The translations under genes were made by a program, and so were the position numbers. From an uncultured Verrucomicrobia subdivision 3 bacterium (GTDB taxonomy: Bacteria; Verrucomicrobiota; Verrucomicrobiia; Limisphaerales; DASXHY01): a stretch of 28,529 bases of DNA. The DNA lies in assembly GCA_937890005.1 (NCBI GenBank), contig CALBZA010000053.1:1-28529 (forward strand). Direction: 5' to 3'. Numbering within the stretch: the first letter of the stretch is position 1; the number at the start of each line of letters is the position of its first letter. The notes below the pieces were generated by a model. The model ran no database searches, was not told the DNA's origin, and saw nothing but the letters and a program-made list of their open reading frames with translations. This document shows positions 1 through 9,500 of this stretch, piece by piece.

Positions 1-30
1 CAGGGTCTTTTTCCCAGAGGGCGGAAGTTG
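1..30 (+). repeat. Left terminal inverted repeat of the IS
   Basis: Ten perfect terminal bases (CAGGGTCTTT) match the right end. A second block, AAGTTG at 25-30, recurs at exactly the same distance from the right end. In total 19 of 30 positions agree, giving a bipartite repeat. Confidence 0.8.
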
Positions 31-94
31 TTGAGGAACATAGCTGAAAGTTTGAGCTAGACACGGGACGGGATTTTTGCTGTGCTAGGTTCGG

Positions 95-1869
95 ATGAAA
101 ACGCAAACTTGTCTGGTGCAATCGGACCGTGCTCGTGGCTCAGTGGTTGTTCGCGTTGCTTCTGGCGACGAGGTTCGGTGGTTTGATGGAGTGTTGGCTG
201 ATCATCATTATCTGGGAGCGGGTCGTTCTGTGGGGGATTATCTGAGGCAGGTGGTGCAGGTGGATGGAAAGCCCGCAGCGCTTTTGGTATGGGGGCCGGC
301 GTGCTACGCTCTCAAAGACCGGGATTTGTGGATTTCCTGGAGTGCCTCCCAACGATTGGAGCGATTGAAGTTGATCGTGCAAAACCGGCGGTTTCTGGTG
401 CTGGCTCAAAGAGGAGAGTTTCCCAATCTGGCTTCACAGGCAATGGGTGCGGCTCTGCGGGTTTTGGCAGAGCAGTGGCGGCAACAGTTTGGCTATCGGC
501 CACTGTTGGCCGAGAGCTTTACCGATCCGGAGGCATACGCGGGGACTTGTTACAAGGCCAGCAACTGGGAAGCGGTGGGCGTGAGCGCAGGCTACAGCCG
601 GCATCGAGCTGACTTTTACGTCGCCAACGATCGACCCAAACGGCTGTGGATGCGCCCACTCGTACCCGAAGCGCGAGAGTTGTTGCGCTCAGCACAGCTG
701 CCGGAGGATTGCCGAAACGGTTTGGTCGCGGCCCCCAATGGAACGCTGCCGGTCAACGCGGTGCAACTGGGTTCATTATTGGATGTGTTCCGCAAAGCTC
801 CCGACCCGCGAGACTCGCACACCCGCTATCGCATTGGCCCGGTGCTCACGATCATTGCGATGGCGCTGTTGGCAGGGAGGCGGGAGATTGCCGAGATCGC
901 CCGTTTCGCGACGACGCTCAGCCAGGCACAGCGTCGGCGCCTGGTGCTGCCACTCAAGAAAGGCACGCGCGCCTTCTACGAGGTTCCGGGTTACGGCGTC
1001 TTCTACCAGGTGCTCACCCGTATGGATCCGGAAGCATTTGCCAGCCGGCTCAATGGTTGGCTTCAAAACCAGGCCGGATCGCTGCCTCAAGCCCTGGCCT
1101 TGGATGGCAAAATGATTCGCGATCACATCGGACTGCTGACTCTGGCGCAACACGAGGACGGTGCGCCACAGGCTGTGGCCATTTACGATCAGAAAGAGGG
1201 CACCCCGCGCTGCGAACAGAGCGCGGCGGCCAAGCTCTTGGATGAACTTCCCGCATTGGATGGGAAAATGATTACGGGCGATCCGCTGCACTGTCAGCGC
1301 CAACACGCCCGAACCATCGTGGAAAAGGGCGGCGATTATCTCTTCCAGATCAAAGGCAATCAACCGGGTCTGCTCAAGCAGGCTCAGGGTTTGGACGCAC
1401 TCAAGGACACCCCCTTTTTGTCCATACCCAATCCGGTCACGGAAGAGTCGAAACCCGGCGCTTGCATGCCTTTGCCGTCGAACCCCTCCAGTGCGACTTC
1501 CCCTTTGCCCGAACCTTGATCGTCCTGCGAAGTGAAAGGACCCTCAAGAAAACCGGACTCAGCACGACCGAATCGCGTTATTACCTCTCCAGCGCACCCC
1601 CCTCACAGTATGGGCCTGAACAGTGGCTGGGGCTGATTCGTGGGCACTGGGGTGGCGTTGAAATCCGCAACCACTGGCGCCGCGATGTCTTAATGGGTGA
1701 AGATCGCTCTCGCTCTCGCAACCCAAACCTGCTGGCCAACCTGGCGCTGATCCGCAGTTCACTCCTGCAAGTAATTTCCGAGCAAGTCCAAAACAAATCC
1801 CTGCCGGCATTGCGCGAAACTCTGGCTGCTTGTTCCCGCCGCTGCCTGCAGCTCCTCGCCAACTTATGA
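95..1869 (+). pseudogene. DruA-like (DUF4338) / ISAs1 DDE transposase fusion, frameshifted
   Basis: The first frame (95-1519) gives 474 residues. Residues about 28-190 match the DUF4338/DruA family, with the typical stretch LLAESFTDPEAYAGTCYKASNW at about 137-158 (my recognition). From about residue 225 the protein is an ISAs1 (H-repeat-associated) transposase: helical N-part RKAPDPRD, first catalytic Asp in ALDGK (D337), second in ITGD (D396). After about residue 440 the family sequence continues in the next frame: HGRVETRRL from 1438, SERTL, then HWGGVEIRNHW with the third catalytic residue, Glu, at 1660-1662, ending at 1869. One missing base within the C5T5 run at 1410-1419 would restore a single protein of about 591 residues. 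As it stands, the first frame lacks the catalytic Glu, so the copy is probably inactive unless the ribosome shifts frame or the base is a sequencing error. DruA is a component of Druantia defence systems, but here the domain travels with a transposase, so a role in transposition or target recognition is equally possible. Confidence 0.8.
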
Positions 1870-1889
1870 ATTCAAAACGAAAGACCCTG
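1860..1889 (-). repeat. Right terminal inverted repeat of the IS
   Basis: Read on the minus strand from 1889, this begins CAGGGTCTTT and has AAGTTG at offsets 25-30, mirroring the left end. The repeat overlaps the last codons and the TGA stop (1867-1869) of the transposase. Confidence 0.8.
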
Positions 1890-2080
1890 GACATGGGAGC
1901 GGAATCAACTGGCCTTTACAACCCACTTTCATTGGGGGCGAACACGGCGATGTTCCGGGAATTGCGCTTTACACTGGCCTCATTGGTTGGCAAGGTTCGG
2001 TCCAATTTCGACGGGCCGGATGGGGGATCGGGTTCACGTGTGAGGTTCGAATAAGTGTTTACTACTGAGAGCGATTAATT

Positions 2081-3358
2081 ATGCCAGAACTGGTTGGAAA
2101 TCTATTGGTCGGGCAGTCGGGTGGACCGACTGCAGTCATTAATGCAAGCGTCGCCGGCGTGCTGCAGGAAGCGGGCAAACATGGATGCATCGAGGAAATC
2201 TACGGTGGGCTCAATGGCATTCTCGGAATCCTCAATGAGGAGTTGATCGACATCAACGAAGAGAAGGCAAAAACCATCGAAGGCCTGCGCTATACGCCAG
2301 CCGCCGCTCTCGGAACCTGCCGCTACAAGATCGATTTCAAGAATAAGCCCGAGAAGGCCGCCCAGGACATGGACCGGCTCTTCGAAGTCTTTCAGGCGCA
2401 CAACATCCGCTATTTCTTCTACGCGGGCGGCAACGATTCCCAGGACACCTCGCACAAAATTCACCTCGAAGCCGTCAAACGCGGCTGGGATATGCGTGTG
2501 ATCGGTGTGCCGAAAACAATCGACAACGATCTCCCTCATACCGACAGCTGCCCCGGCTACGGTTCCGTGATCAAGTATTGCGCGACCACCGTGATGGAAG
2601 TGGCTGCCGACGTCGGCAGCATGGCGACGGACGATGGCTCGGTCTGCATCATTGAAGTGATGGGACGCGCCGCCGGATGGATCGCTGCTGGAACCGTGGT
2701 TGCAAAACAGGGAAATCCCGCCCTGGCGCCGCACATCATCCTTCTGCCCGAGCTGCCTTTCGACGAAGAAAAGTTCCTGGCGAAGGTGAAGGAAACCATC
2801 GCGGCCTACAAATATTGCATTGTGGTCGTGGGTGAAGGTCTGAAGGACGCGTCCGGCAAGGAAATCGGCGCGGACCACACCCGCCTGGATGCATTTGGCC
2901 ACCCGGTTCTCGCCGGCGCTGCTGAGGAACTCAAGGAATTGATCCAGGGCAAGATGAACCTCAAGACCCGCACCGTGCTGCTGGGTTACGCCCAGCGCGC
3001 GGCGGCCCACTTCGCAAGTGCGACTGACGTCAACAACGCCTATGCCTGTGGCGTCGCGGCGGTAAAAGCAGCCGTGGATGGCAAGAGCGGTTTCATGGTC
3101 AAGATCGTCCGCAACACGCAGTCGGACGGATCGATCAAGTGGGGCACGGATCTTCAGCCGCTGGAAGACATCGCAAACGTCGAACATTTCATTCCGAAGG
3201 ATTGGATCAACGAAGACGGCATGCCGAACGAGAAGTTCGCAGAATATGCCCGTCCGCTGATCGAAGGCGAAGTGAAAATTCCCGTGGATGGCGGCCTTCC
3301 GAAATACGTTGTCCTGGAGAAGTCCAAGGTCGAGAAGAAGCTCGCTCCCCGCGCTTAA
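2081..3358 (+). CDS. pfp: 6-phosphofructokinase, diphosphate-dependent type
   Basis: A cytoplasmic glycolytic enzyme of 425 residues that phosphorylates fructose 6-phosphate to fructose 1,6-bisphosphate. The N-terminal loop VGQSGGPTAVIN (residues 10-21) is typical of the family. At 116-120 it reads GGNDS, where ATP enzymes have GGDGS; the Asp in the fourth position is a PPi-type determinant. At 144-150 it reads PKTIDND, with Lys145 instead of the Gly of ATP enzymes, the second PPi determinant. MGR at 194-196 binds the sugar phosphate. PPi as phosphoryl donor is therefore likely, and the reaction would be reversible. The start ATG at 2081 begins the conserved region almost at once; upstream GAGAG is a weak ribosome site. 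The gene stands alone: an IS lies about 190 bases upstream and a strong terminator follows 22 bases after the stop. Confidence 0.93.
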   Translation: MPELVGNLLVGQSGGPTAVINASVAGVLQEAGKHGCIEEIYGGLNGILGILNEELIDINEEKAKTIEGLRYTPAAALGTCRYKIDFKNKPEKAAQDMDRLFEVFQAHNIRYFFYAGGNDSQDTSHKIHLEAVKRGWDMRVIGVPKTIDNDLPHTDSCPGYGSVIKYCATTVMEVAADVGSMATDDGSVCIIEVMGRAAGWIAAGTVVAKQGNPALAPHIILLPELPFDEEKFLAKVKETIAAYKYCIVVVGEGLKDASGKEIGADHTRLDAFGHPVLAGAAEELKELIQGKMNLKTRTVLLGYAQRAAAHFASATDVNNAYACGVAAVKAAVDGKSGFMVKIVRNTQSDGSIKWGTDLQPLEDIANVEHFIPKDWINEDGMPNEKFAEYARPLIEGEVKIPVDGGLPKYVVLEKSKVEKKLAPRA

Positions 3359-3380
3359 AATTCCGACAACATTTTGAGCA

Positions 3381-3408
3381 AAGCCCGGAGATTCCTCCGG
3401 GCTTTTTG
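3381..3408 (+). terminator. Rho-independent terminator of the phosphofructokinase gene
   Basis: A ten-base stem (AAGCCCGGAG, 3381-3390, with CTCCGGGCTT, 3395-3404) closes a four-base loop ATTC. It is followed by a T run (3403-3407). Confidence 0.9.
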
Positions 3409-3481
3409 TTAAAGATATCTCGTGACCGCCGAGGCGACGAAGCGCAACCCAAACGTATCCGAGGCATCCCCAGCAAACGAA

Positions 3482-3515
3482 AAGGGAACAAAGAACCGAA
3501 GCTCTTTGTTCCCTT
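3482..3515 (-). terminator. Terminator of the giant Ig/delta-60 gene
   Basis: A thirteen-base perfect stem (3482-3494 with 3503-3515). On the minus strand the loop is GCTTCGGT, whose centre C(TTCG)G is the very stable UNCG-type tetraloop, followed by TTTTCGTTT. It sits 26 bases after the stop of the minus-strand gene ending at 3541. The plus strand has only a weak T tract after it, so its main role is probably for the minus gene. Confidence 0.75.
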
Positions 3516-3540
3516 CGTTATCTTCTGTGAGTCAGCGCGA

Positions 3541-6500
3541 TCAGGGAATCGTCAGCTGAATTCGCAGGAACTGCTGGCCGGTGGTGTTCGCGCCAACAGC
3601 GGATCGGATGACGACCCGTTCCGTTCCATCTCCGAGATCCGTCACGGAGTGGATCACCGTTCCGAGTGAATCCGAGAACAGCACGTTGCTTGACGCCTGC
3701 GGCACCAGCGTGACGCCGGAGGCGGACTTGCTCCTCACGAACGAGATGGCCGGATAGTTGGTGCCGGAGATATTCACTGAAGTTGCTGCCGGCGCTGCGC
3801 CCGGCGAAGGATCCAGCGGATTCGAGCCGAAGTAATATTCGAACGCATTCAGGATTCCATCGCCGTCCGGATCCTGATCCGGCTTGTTGTTTCCGGCATC
3901 CAATCCAGTGCCCGACGCCCAGCCATCGAACGCATTCCCACTGCCGCCGGTGATCGTCAGGCTGGCGATGCTGCTTGTGATCGAACCGAAACTGTTCGTG
4001 ATTACGACGGTGTAGTTTCCGGCATTGTTCGTTCCGATGTTCGCAAGCGTCAGGCTGGCGTTGGTCGATCCAATAAGATTCGTTCCATTGAACCGCCATT
4101 GGAAGCGCAACGGATTCAATCCGCCCGCAGCGACACTGAACATCGCCGTTGAACCGCTGGAAGCGCTCACGCTCTCAGGTTGCGTCACGATCGTCGGAGC
4201 CAACTGCCCATCGCCCAACAGACGCGCAAGGTAACGGCGTGTTGTGCCGGCATAGCTGGTGAAATGTCCGCCAATCAGAACGTTTCCATCAGGAAGCGGG
4301 TAGATACTCGTAAGCTGCTGATTGGGGCCAGAACCGACAGCAAATGTAGTATCGGTCGTGCCATTCGCATTCAGCCGCACCAGATTTGGCGAAGACACGG
4401 AGTTGACGGTAGAAAAGAAGCCGCCAACGAGAATTTTGTCATTCGGCAGAACTGCCAGCGCTGAAACAGTCGAGCCGCTGAACACCGGCGTGAACGTATT
4501 GTCGTAGGAACCGTCCGAATTGAGCCGCGCGAGGAAGTTTCTCGGGTTACCACTGATCGACGAGAACGAGCCGCCGATGATGATCTTGCCGTCCGATTGC
4601 AAGCCAACCTGAGTAACACTCGAGAACGGCGTCGTATTCACCGAAGCATTCGTAAACGTCAGGTCGAGCGAACCGTCAATATTCAACCGGGCACAATTCG
4701 TCCGTGGCACACCGTGGACCAATGTGAAGTTGCCGACGATGACGATCTTGCCGTCCGGCTGAACCGCCATTCCAAGAACACCGTTGTTCGCAATGTCTGG
4801 CGCACCAAAGGTCGGATCAACCGAACCGGTCGGCGTAAGCCGCGCGATGTTGGACCGAAGAATTCCACCCGCGGTGCGGAATCCACCGGCAATCAATACG
4901 CTGCCGTCCGGATAGACATGAAACGCCTGCACCGAACCGCTGCTTTCCAGGATGTTCGTCCATGATGTATCGAGCTGTGCGGTGGGCAGTAATTTGGCGA
5001 AACCATTGCGGACCTGTCCGCCCACGCTGGAGAAACCACCGCCAATCAGCAATCCTCCGTCCGGATAAACAGCCATGGCACTGAAAGCAGCCAGTGTGGG
5101 TCCGTTCGTTCCGAGCAACAGGCCTTGCTGCGAATCCAGCCACGCGAGGCGCTGCCGGGTCTGGCTGTTGAACGTGGTGAAGTTACCGCCCACTATCACG
5201 CGATCACCCGCCGAATCGAACAACACCTGGGTCACGAACTGGTTCGGCCCAACGGTGTTGGTGTGGAATGTCACGTCGAGATTTCCCGCCGGCAGCGATC
5301 CCACCGTTGCGTAGGCCGGGCTGCTGGTGGTGACACCGACTTCGTTCGAGGCCACAAGGGTGTAAGCGCCAGCATCGGCAAGCGTCACCTGAGTCAGGTT
5401 CAACTGCAGATTGGTCGCGCCCGGAATCGGCGTTCCGTTTCGACGCCATTGGAAGCTGATCGGCTGAACACCGGTGACAACCGGGCTGAATGCCACATTG
5501 AAACCTTGCGTCGTCACGAGGCTCGTCGGTTGCACCACGAACACCGGTTCGGCAAGAACAGTAACCTGAGCGCCGGGGCTGGTAACGCTGTTGGTTCCGT
5601 CACTGACAACCACCGTATAAACACCGGCCTGATTCTTCTGAACGCCGACGATCTGAAGCGTTGGCGACGTTGCTCCGGCGATCAACGTACCGTTGCGATA
5701 CCACTGATACGTCAGGTTGGCGCCGGTAGCTGACCAGCCAGCGGCTGAAAGGATTACCGTTCCGTTCAGGTTTGCGATCTGATTCCCCGGAACATTCGTA
5801 ATGTTCAGCGTCACGGGCGTGCTGAACGCCGCCGCCACGCGGGGTCGCGCCGCCCCATCGAATGTCGTGAACGTGCCGACCAGGATCAACCGTCCATCAG
5901 GTTGCTGTCCGAGCCCCAGGGTTTGCATTGGCGCGGCTTGCCCGCCAACGAAGGTTGAGTCGTATTCGCCATTCGGATGCAGGCGGACGAATCCTTTCAC
6001 AGTGATGTTATTCCAGGTCGTGAAGTCGCCAGCGATCACGATTTTGCCGTCACGTTCGCGAAGCATTTCAAAGTAGCTTGTTGCGGAAGGATTCGCGCCA
6101 GGGCTTACAAAGGTCGGATCAACGCTGCCGTCAGGATTGTAACGTTGCACGCGCGCCGCCCATGTGCCGCCAGCCAGAATCTTACCATCCGGCAATTCAA
6201 TGAACCGCGTGACGCCCACGGATTGGCCGCCGTACTGCGGAGCGGTCCAACCCGGAAAATCCGTGCCGTCCGGACGGAAACGTTGGATGCGAATGTTCGG
6301 ATTGAAGGTCGCGCCCACGAGAATTGATCCGTCGCTCAGAATCTTGAGACCATAAACGCCTCCAAACGTATTCGGAGTGAACGTGGGGTCGAACTTGCCG
6401 TTTTCGTCGAGGCGGAACAGATAATTCCGCGGCAAGGTATAAGATCCGCCTATCAGCAATTTGTCATCCGACTGCAATGCCACTGCGTAGATGTTCTGAT

Positions 6501-9500
6501 GGCTGAGCCCGAGATTCGTGCCCCCCCAGGTTGAGTCATAATTGCCGTTTGGCAGTAACCGATAGGTGCTGCCGCTGGTGACACACACCAACCGACCTTG
6601 GGAATCAAGTAACATGAAGCGCGGCGCAGCGACGCTTGTATTGGTCTGAACGAACGTCGGATCAAACTGTCCGTCCGGAAGCAGACGTGTTACCGCCCGC
6701 GACAAGGTCACTGAGTTTGAAACGTAGCTCGCCGCCACAAAGAATCTTCCGTCCGGAAGCATCGTCAGGCCGTTGCCTCCGCTCACAAACGTTTTCGCGT
6801 CAAACGCAAGATCCACCGAACCGTGGAGAATGCTGATGGTCAGGTCCACGACGGCACTGGTGGAAACGCCCAGCGAATTCGATGCGACCAGCCAGTAGTT
6901 ACCAGAGTCGGCGAACAGGAGGTTCGTCAGCGTGAGGGTCATGTTCGTACCGAAATTGGTGATTGCGAGACCATCCTTGAACCACTGATAGCTCACCGGC
7001 GCGCGGCCCTGCACCACAGGCGCAAAGGTCACCGACTTGTAGAGATAACCGTTCGTGCTCACCGGCTGGGTGAGGAAGATCGGGTTGGCAAGAACGATGA
7101 CACTCGCCACCGCGCTGGTCTTGCTGCCGCTGAGGTTTGAAATCACCAATTGATAAATTCCGGCGTCGTTCGTTGTAACGCTCGGAACGGAATAGCTGCT
7201 GGAAGCGCCCACGGCAGTTCCATTGCGAAGCCATTGATAGAAAATCGCGCTGGTTCCCACCGCCGAGCCGCTGAGGTTCAAGGCTTCACCGTGATTCAGC
7301 ACGACGCTCACGGGTTCGCCGGCGAAGCTGAGATCGGCGATATCCCCGTTCAACACCGCGAGACCGTTGCGATCGAAATTATTCACCTTGTTGAACGAAC
7401 CGCCAATCAACACCCGTCCGTCGCCCATGAGCCCGCTTGCGTTAACAACCGAGTTCGGACCGGTGCCGGTGTTAAATGTCGCGTCCAGCGCGCCATTGTT
7501 CTGCAAACGCACCACATAAGGTCGGCTTCCACCGTCCACGGTGGTGAACGTTCCCACCATGATGATGCGTCCGTTTTCCTGGAGGCTGATGCCGTTCACC
7601 GTGCCGCTGAATGACGGCGCCTGGAACGTCGGATCGACGAGTCCACTGGGCATAAAGCGGAGCAACTGGCGCACCGGTGTGGACACGCCGCTGACCGTGT
7701 AAGTTCCAGAGAATGATCCCCACACGTAATAGCGGCCATCCGACAGCGGAAGGAATCCTTTCACATTGTTGATGTTGTTTGCCGCAAGTGTGGTGTCGAG
7801 GGTTCCGTCAGCGTTCAAGCGGCGAATGCCACTCGAAATGGCGACAAGCACCTTGCCGTCCGGTTGCCATTCAGCTGCCACCGCGCCAACTCCACTCAGG
7901 TTTGTGGCCGCGGCGGTGTTGAACGGCACGTCAGCGGTGCCAGTCGCATCATATTTGCGAATCGCGGGTGCAGAGTTGACGCCGAGAATCAATGAGCCAT
8001 CCGGCCCCAGAGTGAGCGCGGTTGCGGTACCCGAAAATCCAATCTGGAAGAAATTGGTATCCAATAACCCGTTTGCGAGGAAGCGCCTCACCAGGGCCGG
8101 CGACGCGGAAGCAACATAAATTCGACCAAACTCGTCAACAGCCGTCTGGCTGATAGTAGAGACGCCATAAGCAGTGCGAAACGCGTTGCTGAATGCAGTG
8201 TCGAACACTCCTTCCTGTGACATGCGAGTAAGTCCGGTGCCTAGCTGGAGAAGGAAGCTGCCACTCCGTTCCTTCACGATGCGATTGATGCCCGAAATGT
8301 TGTTGCTGATGCCAACGCTCAGCGAGCCGGGCTGGACCGTCACCGTGACCACCGCGACTGAACTTGTCGTCGCCCCGAGCGCGTTTTGAACGATCACGTC
8401 ATAAACGCCGGAATCGGAGAGTGCGGCGTTGAGGTTTGTATAGCTGGAGTAGATCGCACCTGGAATGTTCGATCCATCCTTGCGCCACTGGTAAGTAAGC
8501 GGAGCGACACCAATGGCAGTGACGGAGAGCTGGAACGGATTCGCTACGACAGCAGGTGGCGCGACGGGCTGAACGAGAATCTCGGGCTTGCCCAGCACCA
8601 CGATGGAGAACGAGAAGCTGTTGGTTCCGTATGGTGAAGTGCCGATCAATGTGTAGATGCCCGAATTAATCGGCAGCAGGCCATTGATCGTCAGCGTAGT
8701 GCCGTTCTGTCCGATGAGATTTGTTCCATTGAACTGCCATTGCCAGGTCGTGTTTCCGATGCTGAATGGCAACGGGTTCAAGACCACGTTTTCGCCCTGG
8801 TTGAACGTGTAGCTCGTGATCTGCTGGTTGAACGCGGGATCGATCACCGAATCGTGAAACATGGCGTATCCGAATCGCGGCTGGCCGTTCCAGCTGCCGA
8901 ACTCACCCACGGCCAGGATGCGGCCGTCAGGCATCTGCAGTGCATTGTGAACGGACGCGCTGTTCGCGGTATTCGGTCCCGCGCCGACGAAACGATTGAA
9001 GGCTGTGTCGGGCGTCCCATCAGGATTCACCGCAACCACGCCGCTGACCCAGTTGGTGGCCAGTGCGTTGACCGTCGAGCCATCCAAACGGAGGAAACTG
9101 CCGAGGGCGACAATGCGTCCGCTCGGTTGAACGAAGAGTTTTGAGACGCGATATGAACCTTTGTAGAGCAGCGGACTGGCGAACGAGCCATCGATCGTGC
9201 CGTTCACGTTGTAACGGGTGATGCGGGTGTTGACACCTTCGCTCAACGCCACCACCAGTTTGCCGTCGGGTTGATACGCCGCCGCCCGAACCTGGCTGGT
9301 CGAGTTGGTCATGCCGTAAACCGCTTCGACCTGGCCGTTGGGATTCAACCGATAGAGCGAACCCATGTTGCCGGAAACGACATTCTGCACCAACAGCTGA
9401 CCATCAGGCAGAGTCATCGAAAAGCCTGCCGACGCTCCTGCCGAATAAGCGCCAATAAAGGCCGGGGTGAAGTTCGTGTCCAACACGCCGTTGGAAAACA

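Larger units (their letters stand above)
1..1889 (+). mobile_element. ISAs1-family insertion sequence carrying a DruA-like domain
   Basis: The element is bounded by inverted ends: CAGGGTCTTT at 1-10 and its reverse complement at 1880-1889. It holds one frameshifted transposase gene (95-1869) with the ISAs1 DDE motifs. Known ISAs1 elements are about 1.2-1.4 kb. This one is about 1.9 kb, and the excess matches the extra N-terminal DUF4338 region of the transposase. Its left end coincides with the first base of the window, so the left flank and any target-site duplication cannot be checked. The right flank starts with GACATGGGAG. Between the element and the next gene (1890-2080) I see no gene and no convincing promoter. 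Confidence 0.85.

Noticed and set aside
1405..1425. Programmed -1 frameshift signal for the transposase
   Set aside because: The zero-frame codons around CCCCCTTTTTG do not form an X-XXY-YYZ slippery site that re-pairs in both sites; an indel is simpler, although comparison with other copies could reopen this.
1..1889. Full Druantia defence locus
   Set aside because: Only the DruA-like domain is present and it is fused to a transposase; no DruE-like helicase or other Druantia genes occur in the window.
1830..2054. Small plus-strand open frame between the IS and the phosphofructokinase gene
   Set aside because: It crosses the right end of the IS and has no ribosome site or family features.
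2102..3187. Long open frame on the minus strand (361 residues)
   Set aside because: It lies wholly antisense to the phosphofructokinase gene, whose motifs are complete; the antisense product has no family features.
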